Part shown: one piece after another, positions 1-8,972 of the stretch | Layout of the letters: the number at the start of each line of letters is the position of its first letter | How positions within the stretch are numbered: position 1 is the first letter of the stretch | Source of the DNA: Rhodospirillales bacterium | GTDB taxonomy: Bacteria; Pseudomonadota; Alphaproteobacteria; Micavibrionales; Micavibrionaceae | Direction of reading: 5' to 3' | Assembly: GCA_020638175.1 (NCBI GenBank) | Contig: JACKJA010000002.1 | Span: forward strand, 1,178,001-1,242,000 | Length of the DNA stretch: 64,000 bases | Notes under the pieces: model-generated | Databases searched by the model: none | What the model saw: the letters and a program-made list of their open reading frames with translations, nothing else | What the model was told of the DNA's origin: nothing | Position numbers and translations under genes: made by a program

Positions 1-1
1 C

Positions 2-2719
2 GGCATGGATCATTGGCTACCGCTGTTTTTCGAAAGCATGGATACGCTGCTTGATTATACTCCCGGCGCGGCGATGACTCTCGATCATGAAGCGCCGCAA
101 GTGCAAACCGAGCGGGGCGAGCAGATCGCTGATTTTTACCAGTCCCGTAAAACGCTGGAACAAGCGGCGGGGGCTGGCCAGAAAAAAGGTAAAGACGTGT
201 CTTTGTCCGGCACGATTTATCATCCGCTGCCGATCGAGCGCCTTTATCTGGGGGCGCGGGACTGGGAGGTCCTGACGGCGCAGGCGGAAATTTTGTCTCC
301 GTTTTCCGGCGGTGAAGAAACGGCAAAGAAGGGCCGTGATTTCGCCGATATCCGTGCCTTGCCCGATGGCGACGTGTTTAAGGCGTTGTCGGAATATATC
401 GCCGCCCACCGCAGGGCGGGAGAGAAAATCCTGATCGCGGCTTACTCCGAAGGCTCGAAAGAGCGTCTGAAAGGGCTGATGGAGCATGCCGGGTTTACCA
501 ATTTGAAAGACTGCCTGTCATGGGGGAATGTGAAAAAACTGGCGCCCGGTCAAACCGGGATGGCGGTTTTGGCGCTCGAACATGGCTTTGCCGCCCCCGA
601 TCTGGTGGTGGTGACAGAGCAGGATATCCTCGGCGACCGTCTGGCCCGCAAAGCCCAGAAACGCAAAAAAGCGGATAATTTCCTGACGGAGGTTTCATCG
701 CTTGCGCCGGGGGATCTGGTTGTCCATGTAGATCACGGTGTCGGGCGCTTCGCGGGGCTGGAAACGCTGTCAGTTGGTAAAACGCTGCATGATTGCCTGA
801 AAATCGTCTACAGCGGTGATGATAAGCTTTTTGTTCCTGTCGAGAATATCGAGGTTCTTTCCCGTTTCGGCAGTGATGAAGGCACGGTCCAACTCGACAA
901 GCTCGGCGGAGCAGGCTGGCAAGCGCGTAAAGCCCGCGTGAAAAAGGATTTGATGCGGATTGCCGATCATCTCCTGAAGATTGCCGCGGCTCGCACGTTG
1001 CAAAAGGGTGAAAAACTGCCCGTGAACGATAATTACGAGGATTTCGCCGCACGCTTCCCGTATCAGGAAACCGACGACCAGCAGCGCGCGATCAGCGCCG
1101 TTCTGGCCGATCTGGAAAACGACTACCCGATGGACCGCCTTGTCTGCGGTGACGTCGGTTTTGGCAAGACGGAGGTTGCTCTGCGTGCCGCTTATGTGGC
1201 GGCGATCAACGGGGTCCAAGTTGCGCTGGCCGTGCCGACAACCTTGCTCGCCCGCCAGCATTTTAAAAACTTCTTTACCCGTTTTCAGGGGACAGGCCTG
1301 CGCGTCGAACAGCTCTCCCGGATGGTGAACGCCCGCGATGCCGACAAAGGTGCGCCGGGGCTGGCGGACGGCAGCGTCAATATCATCGTCGGCACCCACG
1401 CGCTGTTCGGCAAGGGCATCAAATTCGCCAATCTGGGGCTGGTCGTCGTCGATGAGGAGCAGCGTTTCGGCGTGAAGCAGAAAGAAAAGCTCAAGGAGCT
1501 CAAGGCCGACGTGCATGTGCTGACCCTGACCGCCACGCCGATCCCGCGCACCCTGCAAATGTCGCTGACGGGCGTGAAGGAAATGAGCCTGATCGCGACG
1601 CCGCCCGTGGACAGGCTGGCGATCCGCACTTTCGTACTGCCCTATGACCCGGTGGTGATCCGCGAAGCGCTGCTGCGTGAGCATTACCGCGGCGGCCAGA
1701 GCTTCTATGTCTGTCCGCGCATCAAGGATCTGGAAAGCGTCAAGGAAGCGCTGCAAGAGCTTGTCCCCGAAGTCAAAGTCATCGAAGCGCACGGCCAGAT
1801 GGCCCCCGGCGACCTCGAAGACCGCATGACCGCCTTTTATGACGGGCAGTACGATGTGCTGCTGGCGACCAATATCATCGAAAGCGGGATCGATATTCCG
1901 ACCGCCAATACGATGGTCGTGCACCGCGCCGATATGTTTGGCCTCGCGCAGCTCTACCAGATCCGCGGGCGGATCGGCCGTTCCAAACAGCGTGCCTATG
2001 CTTACCTGACCTACGACCCCGGCAAAAAGCTGACCGACCAGGGGCAAAAGCGGCTTGAGGTTATTGAAACGCTCGACACGCTCGGCTCCGGCTTCCAGCT
2101 CGCCAGCCATGACATGGATATCCGTGGTGCGGGGAATTTGCTTGGCGAAGAGCAGTCAGGGCACATCAAGGAAGTCGGCGTGGAACTGTACCAGCAGATG
2201 TTGGAAGAAGCTGTCGCGATGGCGCGCGAAGGGTTGGACTGGGAGCATGGCGAGGTCGCCGAAGAAAAATGGTCGCCGCAAATCAATGTCGGCATGTCGG
2301 TTCTGATCCCCGATGGCTATGTCGAAGATTTGAACGTCCGGATGAGCCTCTATCGTCGCTTGTCCGAATTGCATGACAAGGACGCGATTGAAAGCTTTGC
2401 CGCTGAATTAATCGACCGTTTCGGCCCAATCCCGGAGGAAGTCGAAAACCTGCTACAAATCGTCGAGATCAAACAGCTTTGCAAACAAGCCGGCGTTGAC
2501 CGCGTTGAAGCGGGGCCGAAAGGGGCGGTCATCGGCTTTTACAAGGATAGCCCGCCCAATATTCCGGGGTTAATGGGCTGGATGCAGGAAAAGGGTGGGG
2601 CGCTCAAGCTCCGCCCCGATCAAAAACTCGTTGCTATCCGCCAATGGGACACCGCCGCTCACCGCGTCAAAGGTGTCCGTAGCCTGATGAAAGAAATGGC
2701 ATCTTTCGGTCAGGCATAA
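2..2719 (+). CDS. mfd: Transcription-repair coupling factor Mfd (3' part, cut by window start)
   Basis: Mfd removes RNA polymerase stalled at DNA lesions and recruits UvrA/UvrB. About 905 residues are visible; the family is usually about 1150, so the N-terminal UvrB-homology part lies upstream of the window and the first ATG (position 5) is internal. Visible in order: the end of the UvrB-like module, the CarD/RID domain that binds RNA polymerase (GDLVVHVDHGVGRF near residue 236), a RecG-like SF2 motor with Walker A GDVGFGKTE and the DEEQRFGV box, the helicase C-terminal half with ESGIDIPTANT and QIRGRIGRS, and the C-terminal TRCF domain. A weak hairpin with a T-run follows the stop codon. The identification is secure. 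Confidence 0.97.
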   Translation, partial: GMDHWLPLFFESMDTLLDYTPGAAMTLDHEAPQVQTERGEQIADFYQSRKTLEQAAGAGQKKGKDVSLSGTIYHPLPIERLYLGARDWEVLTAQAEILSPFSGGEETAKKGRDFADIRALPDGDVFKALSEYIAAHRRAGEKILIAAYSEGSKERLKGLMEHAGFTNLKDCLSWGNVKKLAPGQTGMAVLALEHGFAAPDLVVVTEQDILGDRLARKAQKRKKADNFLTEVSSLAPGDLVVHVDHGVGRFAGLETLSVGKTLHDCLKIVYSGDDKLFVPVENIEVLSRFGSDEGTVQLDKLGGAGWQARKARVKKDLMRIADHLLKIAAARTLQKGEKLPVNDNYEDFAARFPYQETDDQQRAISAVLADLENDYPMDRLVCGDVGFGKTEVALRAAYVAAINGVQVALAVPTTLLARQHFKNFFTRFQGTGLRVEQLSRMVNARDADKGAPGLADGSVNIIVGTHALFGKGIKFANLGLVVVDEEQRFGVKQKEKLKELKADVHVLTLTATPIPRTLQMSLTGVKEMSLIATPPVDRLAIRTFVLPYDPVVIREALLREHYRGGQSFYVCPRIKDLESVKEALQELVPEVKVIEAHGQMAPGDLEDRMTAFYDGQYDVLLATNIIESGIDIPTANTMVVHRADMFGLAQLYQIRGRIGRSKQRAYAYLTYDPGKKLTDQGQKRLEVIETLDTLGSGFQLASHDMDIRGAGNLLGEEQSGHIKEVGVELYQQMLEEAVAMAREGLDWEHGEVAEEKWSPQINVGMSVLIPDGYVEDLNVRMSLYRRLSELHDKDAIESFAAELIDRFGPIPEEVENLLQIVEIKQLCKQAGVDRVEAGPKGAVIGFYKDSPPNIPGLMGWMQEKGGALKLRPDQKLVAIRQWDTAAHRVKGVRSLMKEMASFGQA

Positions 2720-2738
2720 AAAATTTGTGTTTTTCCAG

Positions 2739-2761
2739 AAAATGCCATAAAAGCATTTTTT
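2739..2761 (+). terminator. Probable weak intrinsic terminator after mfd
   Basis: An AAAATGC arm and a GCATTTT arm flank a seven-base loop and run into a six-T tract, 20 bases after the mfd stop. The stem is short and AT-rich, so termination may be partial. The next gene starts 20 bases later with its own GGGAGG ribosome site. Confidence 0.45.
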
Positions 2762-2780
2762 CATAAACCGGGAGGACGGA

Positions 2781-3101
2781 ATGGAACGTAAAAATCAGGA
2801 ATTGTCATGGCAGGGAAAAGAAATGCTTTTAAGGCTTCATTTCGGGCCTGTTTCTATGCAGACAAACGACAGTGGCTACGTGACGGCTAATCTGGGGCCG
2901 GATATAACATTGCTGCGCGATGCAGATAAAGTGCCTTTCCGGCCAATGGCCCAAGCCGTGACTGGACCCGATGCGGTTTCACAATTATTTGGTATCTGTA
3001 CGGCTGAAGGCGTTACCGTTAGACGTCAGCAACATAAAGATTGGGCGCCGGTGCCGAAAAAGTTCGATCGGAAAAGGCAAGACTTTGTGATTGTCGGTTA
3101 G
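2781..3101 (+). CDS. Hypothetical protein, 106 aa
   Basis: I do not recognise this small, soluble, mildly basic protein. It has no signal peptide, membrane segment or cysteine cluster. Its start is well supported: GGGAGG lies seven bases before the ATG. It follows mfd in the same direction after a weak terminator, so it may be read partly from the mfd transcript. The C-terminal third is rich in lysine, arginine and glutamine. Coding status is inferred from the ribosome site and from the clean fit between its neighbours. Confidence 0.6.
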   Translation: MERKNQELSWQGKEMLLRLHFGPVSMQTNDSGYVTANLGPDITLLRDADKVPFRPMAQAVTGPDAVSQLFGICTAEGVTVRRQQHKDWAPVPKKFDRKRQDFVIVG

Positions 3102-3168
3102 ACGCTAAGGCAAACTATTTGGCCTTTTCCGGAAATTATGCCATCCTGAAAGGGTAGAGTCTTGCTTT

Positions 3169-3261
3169 CGTCATTGCGAGCGACCAGCGGGAGCGTGGCA
3201 ATCCAGTGTTAAACAAAAGAATCTTGGATTGCTTCGTCGGCTTAGCCTCCTCGCAATGACG
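3169..3261. repeat. Dispersed palindromic repeat (REP-like), complete copy
   Basis: The outer arms CGTCATTGCGAG (3169-3180) and CTCGCAATGACG (3250-3261) are perfect reverse complements, and the inner arms CAATCCA (3199-3205) and TGGATTG (3225-3231) are also complementary. The RNA or single-stranded DNA would fold into one long hairpin with a central loop. A half copy of the same unit lies at 22183-22220. Similar CGTCATTGCGAG...GCAATCC units are widespread as intergenic repeats in bacterial genomes. This copy fills most of the gap before the 3288 gene. Confidence 0.8.
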
Positions 3262-3287
3262 CGCTTTTTAAAAGAGGAAACAATGCT

Positions 3288-3701
3288 ATGAGCCGCGAAT
3301 ATGTCGAAGAGCGCATCCGCGCCGCCCTGAAAGCTACCAAGGGGCACCCCCTGAAGGCGCAGCAGCGCATTATTGCTGAAGTTGCGCAGGATCACCGCCT
3401 GCTTCTGGGCCTGACGCAGGGGCACCTGACTGGCATTGTTGCGCTCTGGGTCAACCGTATCCTGAGCCGCCCGCAGCGGGATGCCGCTGATGCACCGCCG
3501 CCGGCCGCTCCAAAGTCACTCGATATGGCGCCGGAAACCTTCGGTAAGGAAATCCTGCAGGCGCTGCAGGGCAAAGCCACGCCTCAGTTTGGTCAAGAAA
3601 GCTATGCCGCGCGCCCCGGCCACAAACAGGCCTCGCAAGCCCACATCAATGCCATCAAGTCTATGGCTCGCCGCGTAAACAAAGATGGTGATAAGCATTA
3701 G
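3288..3701 (+). CDS. Conserved-looking hypothetical protein, 137 aa
   Basis: No function can be assigned. The first 60 residues look like a compact helical domain (two amphipathic helices, then a hydrophobic stretch ending VALWVNRIL). A proline/alanine linker around residues 64-75 and a basic, glutamine-rich tail follow. It has no signal peptide or membrane segment. AGAGGAAA ahead of the ATG supports the start. The last four bases overlap tail-to-tail with the end of the minus-strand gene at 3698. The palindromic repeat lies immediately upstream. Confidence 0.65.
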   Translation: MSREYVEERIRAALKATKGHPLKAQQRIIAEVAQDHRLLLGLTQGHLTGIVALWVNRILSRPQRDAADAPPPAAPKSLDMAPETFGKEILQALQGKATPQFGQESYAARPGHKQASQAHINAIKSMARRVNKDGDKH

Positions 3702-4105
3702 AGTTTAAGCACTGTGTTTTTTGTGCTTGTTTCAAGGTGATGGCGATGAGCCCGGATGAAGCATAAGGTCATGAGCGCGCCAACCGGGTTGTTCTCAAAA
3801 TCAATGGTTTCCCGAATACCCTGTTCACCGGGATCGTCGCTGTTTTCTTCCCATTCGGTATCAACTATTCTGACAAAAGCGGAGATATGGCTTTGATGGA
3901 TCTGGCCATCACGCTGAGCATGCCAAAGAAAATCAATTATTCTCTTACTTTTCATCCAGTCTTCTTGGCTATCGGGAATAAGAGGCGCTTCCAATGCGAC
4001 AAAAGCTGACGCCATTGTAGAAAGCCTGAGCTGCATCTCTGATGGCAGATTCCTCAGCATGGCACGCCGGTGGATATCAACTAAAGAAATGTCTTTTCCC
4101 GTCAT
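3698..4105 (-). CDS. Hypothetical protein, 135 aa
   Basis: An unrecognised soluble protein, predicted mostly helical. It has no export signal. Notable are a tryptophan/histidine-containing middle (residues 51-75) and an acidic run EWEENSDDPGE near residue 84, followed by a hydrophobic stretch (GALMTLCFI) and a histidine-rich end (RAHRHHLE). Its own promoter would lie in the AT-rich stretch that separates it from the divergent sugar kinase gene. It is convergent with the preceding gene, overlapping by four bases. Confidence 0.6.
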   Translation of the reverse strand: MTGKDISLVDIHRRAMLRNLPSEMQLRLSTMASAFVALEAPLIPDSQEDWMKSKRIIDFLWHAQRDGQIHQSHISAFVRIVDTEWEENSDDPGEQGIRETIDFENNPVGALMTLCFIRAHRHHLETSTKNTVLKL

Positions 4106-4162
4106 TTTTAAAACTCTAAGCTAAGCAAGCGAAGCAACCTATATAAAAAAGGTGAAAATATT

Positions 4163-5212
4163 TTGCAAATTTTATCGCAAATAAAAGGGTCGTCTGCCGA
4201 AATGTTTCTGATGAAAAGTGGGTGGGGCGATGCATCACAGGTTAAGTTCCCGGCGGATTGGGGGACACGGACGTATGCCCGCTTGACACAGGATAACGGT
4301 CAGACAGCGCTCTTGATGGATGTAGGACCGGACACCAGCCTCGATGATTACCTGAAAACGGCCAGGTATCTGGGGTCAATCGGCCTGCATACCCCGGAAA
4401 TTTATGCTGTGGATGAAGCCGCCGGGCTGGCCTTGATTGAGGATTTTGGCGCGGCATCCTTCGGCGCGTGCCTGAAAAATCCGGCGATTGATAACCGTGA
4501 TATCTACACGATCGCAACGGAGGCGCTGATCCACTTACGCCAAAATGCCGATATCACGGCGCTTGATCTGCCATTTTATCCGGACACGGCCTATCATATC
4601 GGAAAACGGCGGCTGGCGGACTGGTATATTCCGGCGCTGCGGGGAGAAGCAAACCCCGATGGTTTGGTCGAAGGCTTTATTGATGTCTGGAATAAAATCG
4701 AGGCCGGATTACCCGAATGTCCGCAAACCATATGCCATGCCGATTACCATCCCGATAACCTGATGTGGCGGGGGGATAAAACGGGTCTGGATCGCTGCGG
4801 CATTATCGATTTTCAGGATGCCTTTATCGGTCCGCTGCCGTACGATCTGGTGAACCTGCTCGAAGATATCCGCAACGACATTCCCGATGATACGCGCGCC
4901 GCGATGAAAAACCGCTATTGCGAAGGGATGAGCGCAGAAGAAAAAGAAGCCTTCGAGTCATGGTACCAGCTTTGCGCCGCCCATTTCCATTGCCGGATCG
5001 CCGGCCAGTGCTTTAAGCTGGCCGTACGAAGCGGCCGGGACGATTTGCTGCGTTTTCTGCCGCGGGTCGAGGGGTATCTGCGCAAGGATCTGCAAGCCCC
5101 TGTCTTAAGCTCCCTCAAGGCGTGGTGTGATGAGCAAAAGCTCGATTTTCTTGAAGCCCCGTCCCTAAACGGCGAGGATATTAAATTCTGCATCAGGGAT
5201 GATGCTTACTAG
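4163..5212 (+). CDS. amgK: AmgK-like N-acetylmuramate/N-acetylglucosamine kinase (APH family)
   Basis: An aminoglycoside-phosphotransferase-fold small-molecule kinase. The catalytic loop ICHADYHPDNLMW supplies the base Asp, and the metal-binding Asp lies in IIDFQDAFIGPLPYDLVNLL. The ending and the N-terminal SGWGDA segment match AmgK, which phosphorylates MurNAc/GlcNAc at the anomeric position in peptidoglycan sugar recycling. The start used here is TTG at 4163, eight bases after AAGGTG; an in-frame ATG at 4202 would remove 13 residues. Alphaproteobacterial amgK usually sits with tsaE and the nucleotidyltransferase murU, but neither is nearby here. The general kinase family is certain, the substrate likely. 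Confidence 0.85.
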   Translation: MQILSQIKGSSAEMFLMKSGWGDASQVKFPADWGTRTYARLTQDNGQTALLMDVGPDTSLDDYLKTARYLGSIGLHTPEIYAVDEAAGLALIEDFGAASFGACLKNPAIDNRDIYTIATEALIHLRQNADITALDLPFYPDTAYHIGKRRLADWYIPALRGEANPDGLVEGFIDVWNKIEAGLPECPQTICHADYHPDNLMWRGDKTGLDRCGIIDFQDAFIGPLPYDLVNLLEDIRNDIPDDTRAAMKNRYCEGMSAEEKEAFESWYQLCAAHFHCRIAGQCFKLAVRSGRDDLLRFLPRVEGYLRKDLQAPVLSSLKAWCDEQKLDFLEAPSLNGEDIKFCIRDDAY

Positions 5213-6545
5213 GCATAACGGGGCGTGCCAGCGCCATGCCCAGTAACAGCCAGAGATAACGACTGTAAAGTAATTCATGGAACAGGCTCATAACGGTGAA
5301 AGCCAGTAGGATGAGGGCGACGGACTGACCGAAAAGGCGATCATTTTCATCGTCGTCTTTATGGCCGCGCCACAAACGGTAAAGGACGATCAGGTAAAAG
5401 CCCGCAAACAGGGAAAAACCAATAAGACCGGTTTCTGTGAGTAGCCACAAGGGCGTGCAATCGATGATATCGATGACAAATTTTTCTTTATCGCCATAGC
5501 GCTCAAACTGATTGCTAAGAAAACGCCCCAGACCAATGCCGGTCAAAGGCTTTTCTTGCCACAGGGAGAAGGCATCAAGAAAAACACGCATCCGTACGGT
5601 TTCGCTGGTCATGATGCTGGATGCTTTTTGATGAAGGATTTCTGCATCATCGGCGCTTTCTTGCAAAAAGCTGTAGGCAATTTCGGTTTTCGTCCCTTGA
5701 TGTTCGCGTAAGACCGGCGCCCCGCTCGTGCTGAAAAGCAACATGGCAAGCATAATGCCGGCAATGAGAGGCGGCCCGACACGGCGAAAGGTGTTTTTCA
5801 ACCGGATCATGGAAAATACCAGCAAAAGAACGAAAACCGTCAAAGCGAGAGTTCGTGAATTGTTATAGATCAAGGCCAGCGGCAGCATCGCCCAGAACAG
5901 TGTGAATAAAAAAGGCCTGTAAAACGGTTTCTGATTATTGAGAACTGGCCACGTGATCAGGCAAAGAACAACACACAGCAAAAGCCCGTAGGCATTTCTA
6001 TTTCCACTAAGTCCTGCCAGACGTTGGCGGTTTTCTTCCAGATAGGAAAGGGGGATGAAAAAATCAAAGTCACGTAACACGGAAATAACTACAAGCGCGG
6101 TCATGAAAAGAATAAAGAAACTCAGGAAAGGCCGTAAAAACACCTGAATTCCAAGGGACCCATAATTGGTAGTCAGCCAGCTGCCCGCCATCATGTAGGC
6201 CATCAGGACAAACCAGCCCGCCCCTTTGTTGACCAGCGCCCATTGATTCCATTGATTCATGACGAGATAGCCGTTAATCAGCGCCATGATTATGACGCCG
6301 CCTAGAAGAACCAGAAACAGGTAAACGGAACGCAACTTCCAACAAGGCCAATCGGATCGCTTTTTCAGAAGGGAGAAAAGGATAAAGAGTCCGGCAAACG
6401 GAAGAAGAAAATCGGCGCTGTTCAGGGTTATTCCCTTATAGGTGCCATCGGCAAACAGCGTTAAAGCCCATTGAAGACAGAGCGCCAGACAGAACAGGAA
6501 AGCTGTGAGGTATGCAGGTATTCCGGTTTTGGACAAAGCAGGCAT
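5193..6545 (-). CDS. O-antigen ligase/polymerase-like membrane protein
   Basis: A 450-residue polytopic membrane protein with about 10-12 hydrophobic segments and a long periplasmic loop (about residues 275-350) before the last helices. This is the layout of the Wzy/WaaL O-antigen polymerase-ligase superfamily. The segment LSGNRNAYGLLLCVVLCL and the later GIGLGRFLSNQF (just after the large loop) resemble conserved spots of that family. It probably joins or polymerises surface glycans on the periplasmic side. Its ATG overlaps the TAA of the upstream flippase-like gene (TAATG), so the two are translationally coupled. Its 3' end overlaps the kinase gene by 20 bases, convergently. Confidence 0.82.
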   Translation of the reverse strand: MPALSKTGIPAYLTAFLFCLALCLQWALTLFADGTYKGITLNSADFLLPFAGLFILFSLLKKRSDWPCWKLRSVYLFLVLLGGVIIMALINGYLVMNQWNQWALVNKGAGWFVLMAYMMAGSWLTTNYGSLGIQVFLRPFLSFFILFMTALVVISVLRDFDFFIPLSYLEENRQRLAGLSGNRNAYGLLLCVVLCLITWPVLNNQKPFYRPFLFTLFWAMLPLALIYNNSRTLALTVFVLLLVFSMIRLKNTFRRVGPPLIAGIMLAMLLFSTSGAPVLREHQGTKTEIAYSFLQESADDAEILHQKASSIMTSETVRMRVFLDAFSLWQEKPLTGIGLGRFLSNQFERYGDKEKFVIDIIDCTPLWLLTETGLIGFSLFAGFYLIVLYRLWRGHKDDDENDRLFGQSVALILLAFTVMSLFHELLYSRYLWLLLGMALARPVMPSKHHP

Positions 6546-7525
6546 TACAGTGTCGGTTTTATTTTCTCGGGAGCAAACCGCAGAGAACGATGGAAAAGTT
6601 TTTGCACGTTACCGCCAAGAAGCCCCGGAACCCCGGCGACAACCGTTGATAACATGCTGAGGATGCCGACTTGGACAGACACGGAAAAAGCGGTTTCCGC
6701 AGGAACGCCCAAAAACCCAAGCCCGACTATAAAGGCGCTTTCCCGAACGCCCCATCCGCCGATGCTGATAGGCAGAGCGGCAACCAGAGCGATGACAAGA
6801 AGAACACTTAACAGCTGCACCAGCGTAATGTTGGCTTCCGTCGGAATGGTCAGAGCATAAACGGCGACGAAATAAAAAAGCTGGGCGGCAAGGCTGACCG
6901 CCAAAACCTTGCCAAACAAGGCCGGGCGGCTGAGCAGGGTACGGGTGTTTTTATATATCTTGGCGATTTTTCGATTGCCGTAGGCAAAGCGCCGGACATA
7001 ATCGTGAAAAAATAAAGGTGTGAACACAAAGGCCGTCACAGTCAAAATTCCGGCCGCCAGACACAGCGTTGTAAAGGTTTTCCCTTCAACATGAGGGGCC
7101 AGACCGGGCAGAAAGGCCAAGGTCACCAACGCCAGTGCCGCGAAGGTCATGATCCGGTCGATAACAGTAACGAAAATAGCATGAGTCAGTTTGGCGCCTT
7201 CCTGAACCGCCAGGGCAATCCGGACAAAAACACCGCTGATTGATGTGAACAAAAGCAAATTAGCCAGCAGGCTGGCAATCGTAATCCGCATTGATGTTGC
7301 AAAATCGGTTATGTGGCGTTGCATGTTAATGAGCAGATGCCAGCGCCATGCCAAAGCAATAATCTGTGCCATCATGAACAGCAGGGCCGCCGACAGGTAG
7401 AACAGGTTGATATCAAAAGCTGTTCGCAGAATTTCATGAATATTCATCCGGGTCAGTAACAACCCGATGATGAGGACGGAGATAAGGCTCCGGAGGGGGG
7501 GGTTAAAATTCTTGATCCAATGCAT
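6545..7525 (-). CDS. Lysylphosphatidylglycerol synthase TM-region/UPF0104 flippase-like protein
   Basis: A 326-residue integral membrane protein with about eight hydrophobic helices and the signature ALPISIGGWGVRESAF near residue 250, which is characteristic of the MprF N-terminal/UPF0104 (AglD2) family. Members move or help modify lipids, and some flip lysyl-phosphatidylglycerol or polyprenyl-linked intermediates. The lysyl-transferase domain of MprF is absent, so lysylation itself is not supported. It is coupled to the O-antigen ligase-like gene downstream by a one-base overlap, which suggests a joint role in surface glycan or glycolipid export. The substrate is unknown. Confidence 0.85.
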   Translation of the reverse strand: MHWIKNFNPPLRSLISVLIIGLLLTRMNIHEILRTAFDINLFYLSAALLFMMAQIIALAWRWHLLINMQRHITDFATSMRITIASLLANLLLFTSISGVFVRIALAVQEGAKLTHAIFVTVIDRIMTFAALALVTLAFLPGLAPHVEGKTFTTLCLAAGILTVTAFVFTPLFFHDYVRRFAYGNRKIAKIYKNTRTLLSRPALFGKVLAVSLAAQLFYFVAVYALTIPTEANITLVQLLSVLLVIALVAALPISIGGWGVRESAFIVGLGFLGVPAETAFSVSVQVGILSMLSTVVAGVPGLLGGNVQKLFHRSLRFAPEKIKPTL

Positions 7526-7677
7526 GGGGGTAAACTAACAGATTCACAAGGAAAAATACAAAGAAGTTCTGCCCTCTATACATCATAAAAAAACAGGGGC
7601 AGGTAAGTCCTTCTCTCTCAAAAAACAGGGATGATCCACTTGGTCGCTTATCCGTGAATAATTCCCGGCGACAAGGC

Positions 7678-7706
7678 TTGCGCCACGGGGCAGGGCGTTC
7701 TAATCT
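7678..7706 (+). promoter_or_regulatory. Putative sigma-70 promoter of the aminotransferase gene
   Basis: TTGCGC (7678-7683) and TAATCT (7701-7706) are separated by 17 bases, 43 bases upstream of the ATG. The match to consensus is moderate. The rest of the intergenic stretch 7526-7748 shows no gene or repeat. Confidence 0.35.
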
Positions 7707-7748
7707 CTTGTTTCAGTTTTATCAATACCGAGAAGAGGGGAGTTTTCC

Positions 7749-8972
7749 ATGTCCATTATCGCCGACCGGGTTAAAAACATGAAGCCGTCCGCCACGATTG
7801 CCATGGCGGCGAAAGCGCGGGAATTGAAAGCCGCCGGGAAAGATATTATTGCGCTGGGGTTGGGGGAACCTGACTTCGACACCCCTGATTTTGTCAAGGC
7901 GGCCGCGAAAAAAGCGATCGACGAGGGACAGACAAAATATACGGCCGTACCGGGTACAAAAGAGCTTTTGGAGGCGATTCAGGGCAAATTCAAGCGCGAT
8001 AACGGGCTGGATTACGGGCTGGATCAACTGGTCGCCGGGACGGGCGGGAAACAAATCCTGTTTAATGCCTTTATGGCGTCGCTCAACCCCGGTGATGAAG
8101 TGATTATCCCCGCGCCGTATTGGGTATCCTATCCGGAAATGGTGGAACTGTTTGATGGTAAACCGGTCTTTGTCGACTGTCCGGAGGAAACAGCATTCAA
8201 GCTCCAGCCCGCCGCGCTGGAGGCCGCCATCACCCCGAAAACCAAATGGGTGTTGTTTAATTCGCCCTCTAATCCAACCGGGGCGGCGTACACGAGAGAA
8301 GAGCTGAAAGCCCTGACCGATGTCATCGTCAAGTACCCGCATGTCTGGGTGATGACCGATGATATGTACGAACATCTGGTCTATGACGATTTTGAATTCA
8401 CCACCCCGGCACAGGTCGAACCATCTTTGTATGACCGCACGCTGACGATTAACGGCGTGTCGAAGGCCTACGCTATGACGGGCTGGCGTCTGGGCTATGC
8501 CGGCGGGCCGAAAGAGCTGATTAAGGCGATGGTGAATATTCAGGGGCAATCAACGTCCGGTGCCTGTTCGATCACGCAAGCGGCGGCGGCGGAAGCGTTG
8601 AATGGGGACCAGTCGTTCCTGATCGAGCGCAATGCCGTTTTCAAACGCCGCCGGGATATGGTGGTCGAGATGCTTAATCAGGCCGAAGGGCTGCGCTGTC
8701 ATAAGCCGGAAGGCGCCTTTTACGTTTATCCGTCCTGCGCGGGCTGTATCGGCAAGGCAACGCCGGAAGGAAAAATCATTGAAAATGATGAAGATTTCGT
8801 GAGTTACCTTCTAGAAACCGCCGGTGTGGCCTGCGTACAGGGGGCTGCGTTTGGCTTGTCGCCCTGTTTCCGGATTTCCTACGCGACATCGGATGATTTG
8901 CTGGAAGAGGCTTGCCGCCGTATTCAGAAGGCATGCGCCATGTTGACCGGTGAAGCGCGGGCGGTGGCTTAA
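7749..8972 (+). CDS. aspC: Class I/II aspartate aminotransferase (pyridoxal phosphate)
   Basis: This enzyme transfers the amino group between aspartate and 2-oxoglutarate (fold type I, subgroup I-gamma). The length of 407 residues is usual. Visible are the N-terminal LGLGEPDFDTPDF, NSPSNPTGAAYT with the cofactor-contacting Asn175, and the Schiff-base Lys239 in SKAYAMTGWRLGY. The substrate carboxylate Arg lies in FRISYATS near the end. A strong GAGGGGAG ribosome site precedes the ATG. It stands alone on the plus strand and overlaps the convergent patatin gene by four bases. Prephenate or aromatic side activity is common in this subgroup and cannot be excluded. Confidence 0.93.
   Translation: MSIIADRVKNMKPSATIAMAAKARELKAAGKDIIALGLGEPDFDTPDFVKAAAKKAIDEGQTKYTAVPGTKELLEAIQGKFKRDNGLDYGLDQLVAGTGGKQILFNAFMASLNPGDEVIIPAPYWVSYPEMVELFDGKPVFVDCPEETAFKLQPAALEAAITPKTKWVLFNSPSNPTGAAYTREELKALTDVIVKYPHVWVMTDDMYEHLVYDDFEFTTPAQVEPSLYDRTLTINGVSKAYAMTGWRLGYAGGPKELIKAMVNIQGQSTSGACSITQAAAAEALNGDQSFLIERNAVFKRRRDMVVEMLNQAEGLRCHKPEGAFYVYPSCAGCIGKATPEGKIIENDEDFVSYLLETAGVACVQGAAFGLSPCFRISYATSDDLLEEACRRIQKACAMLTGEARAVA

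Noticed and set aside
770..2110. Long open frame antisense to mfd (446 codons)
   Set aside because: It lies wholly opposite conserved mfd motor motifs and has no ribosome site or recognisable protein features; it is a shadow of biased codon use.
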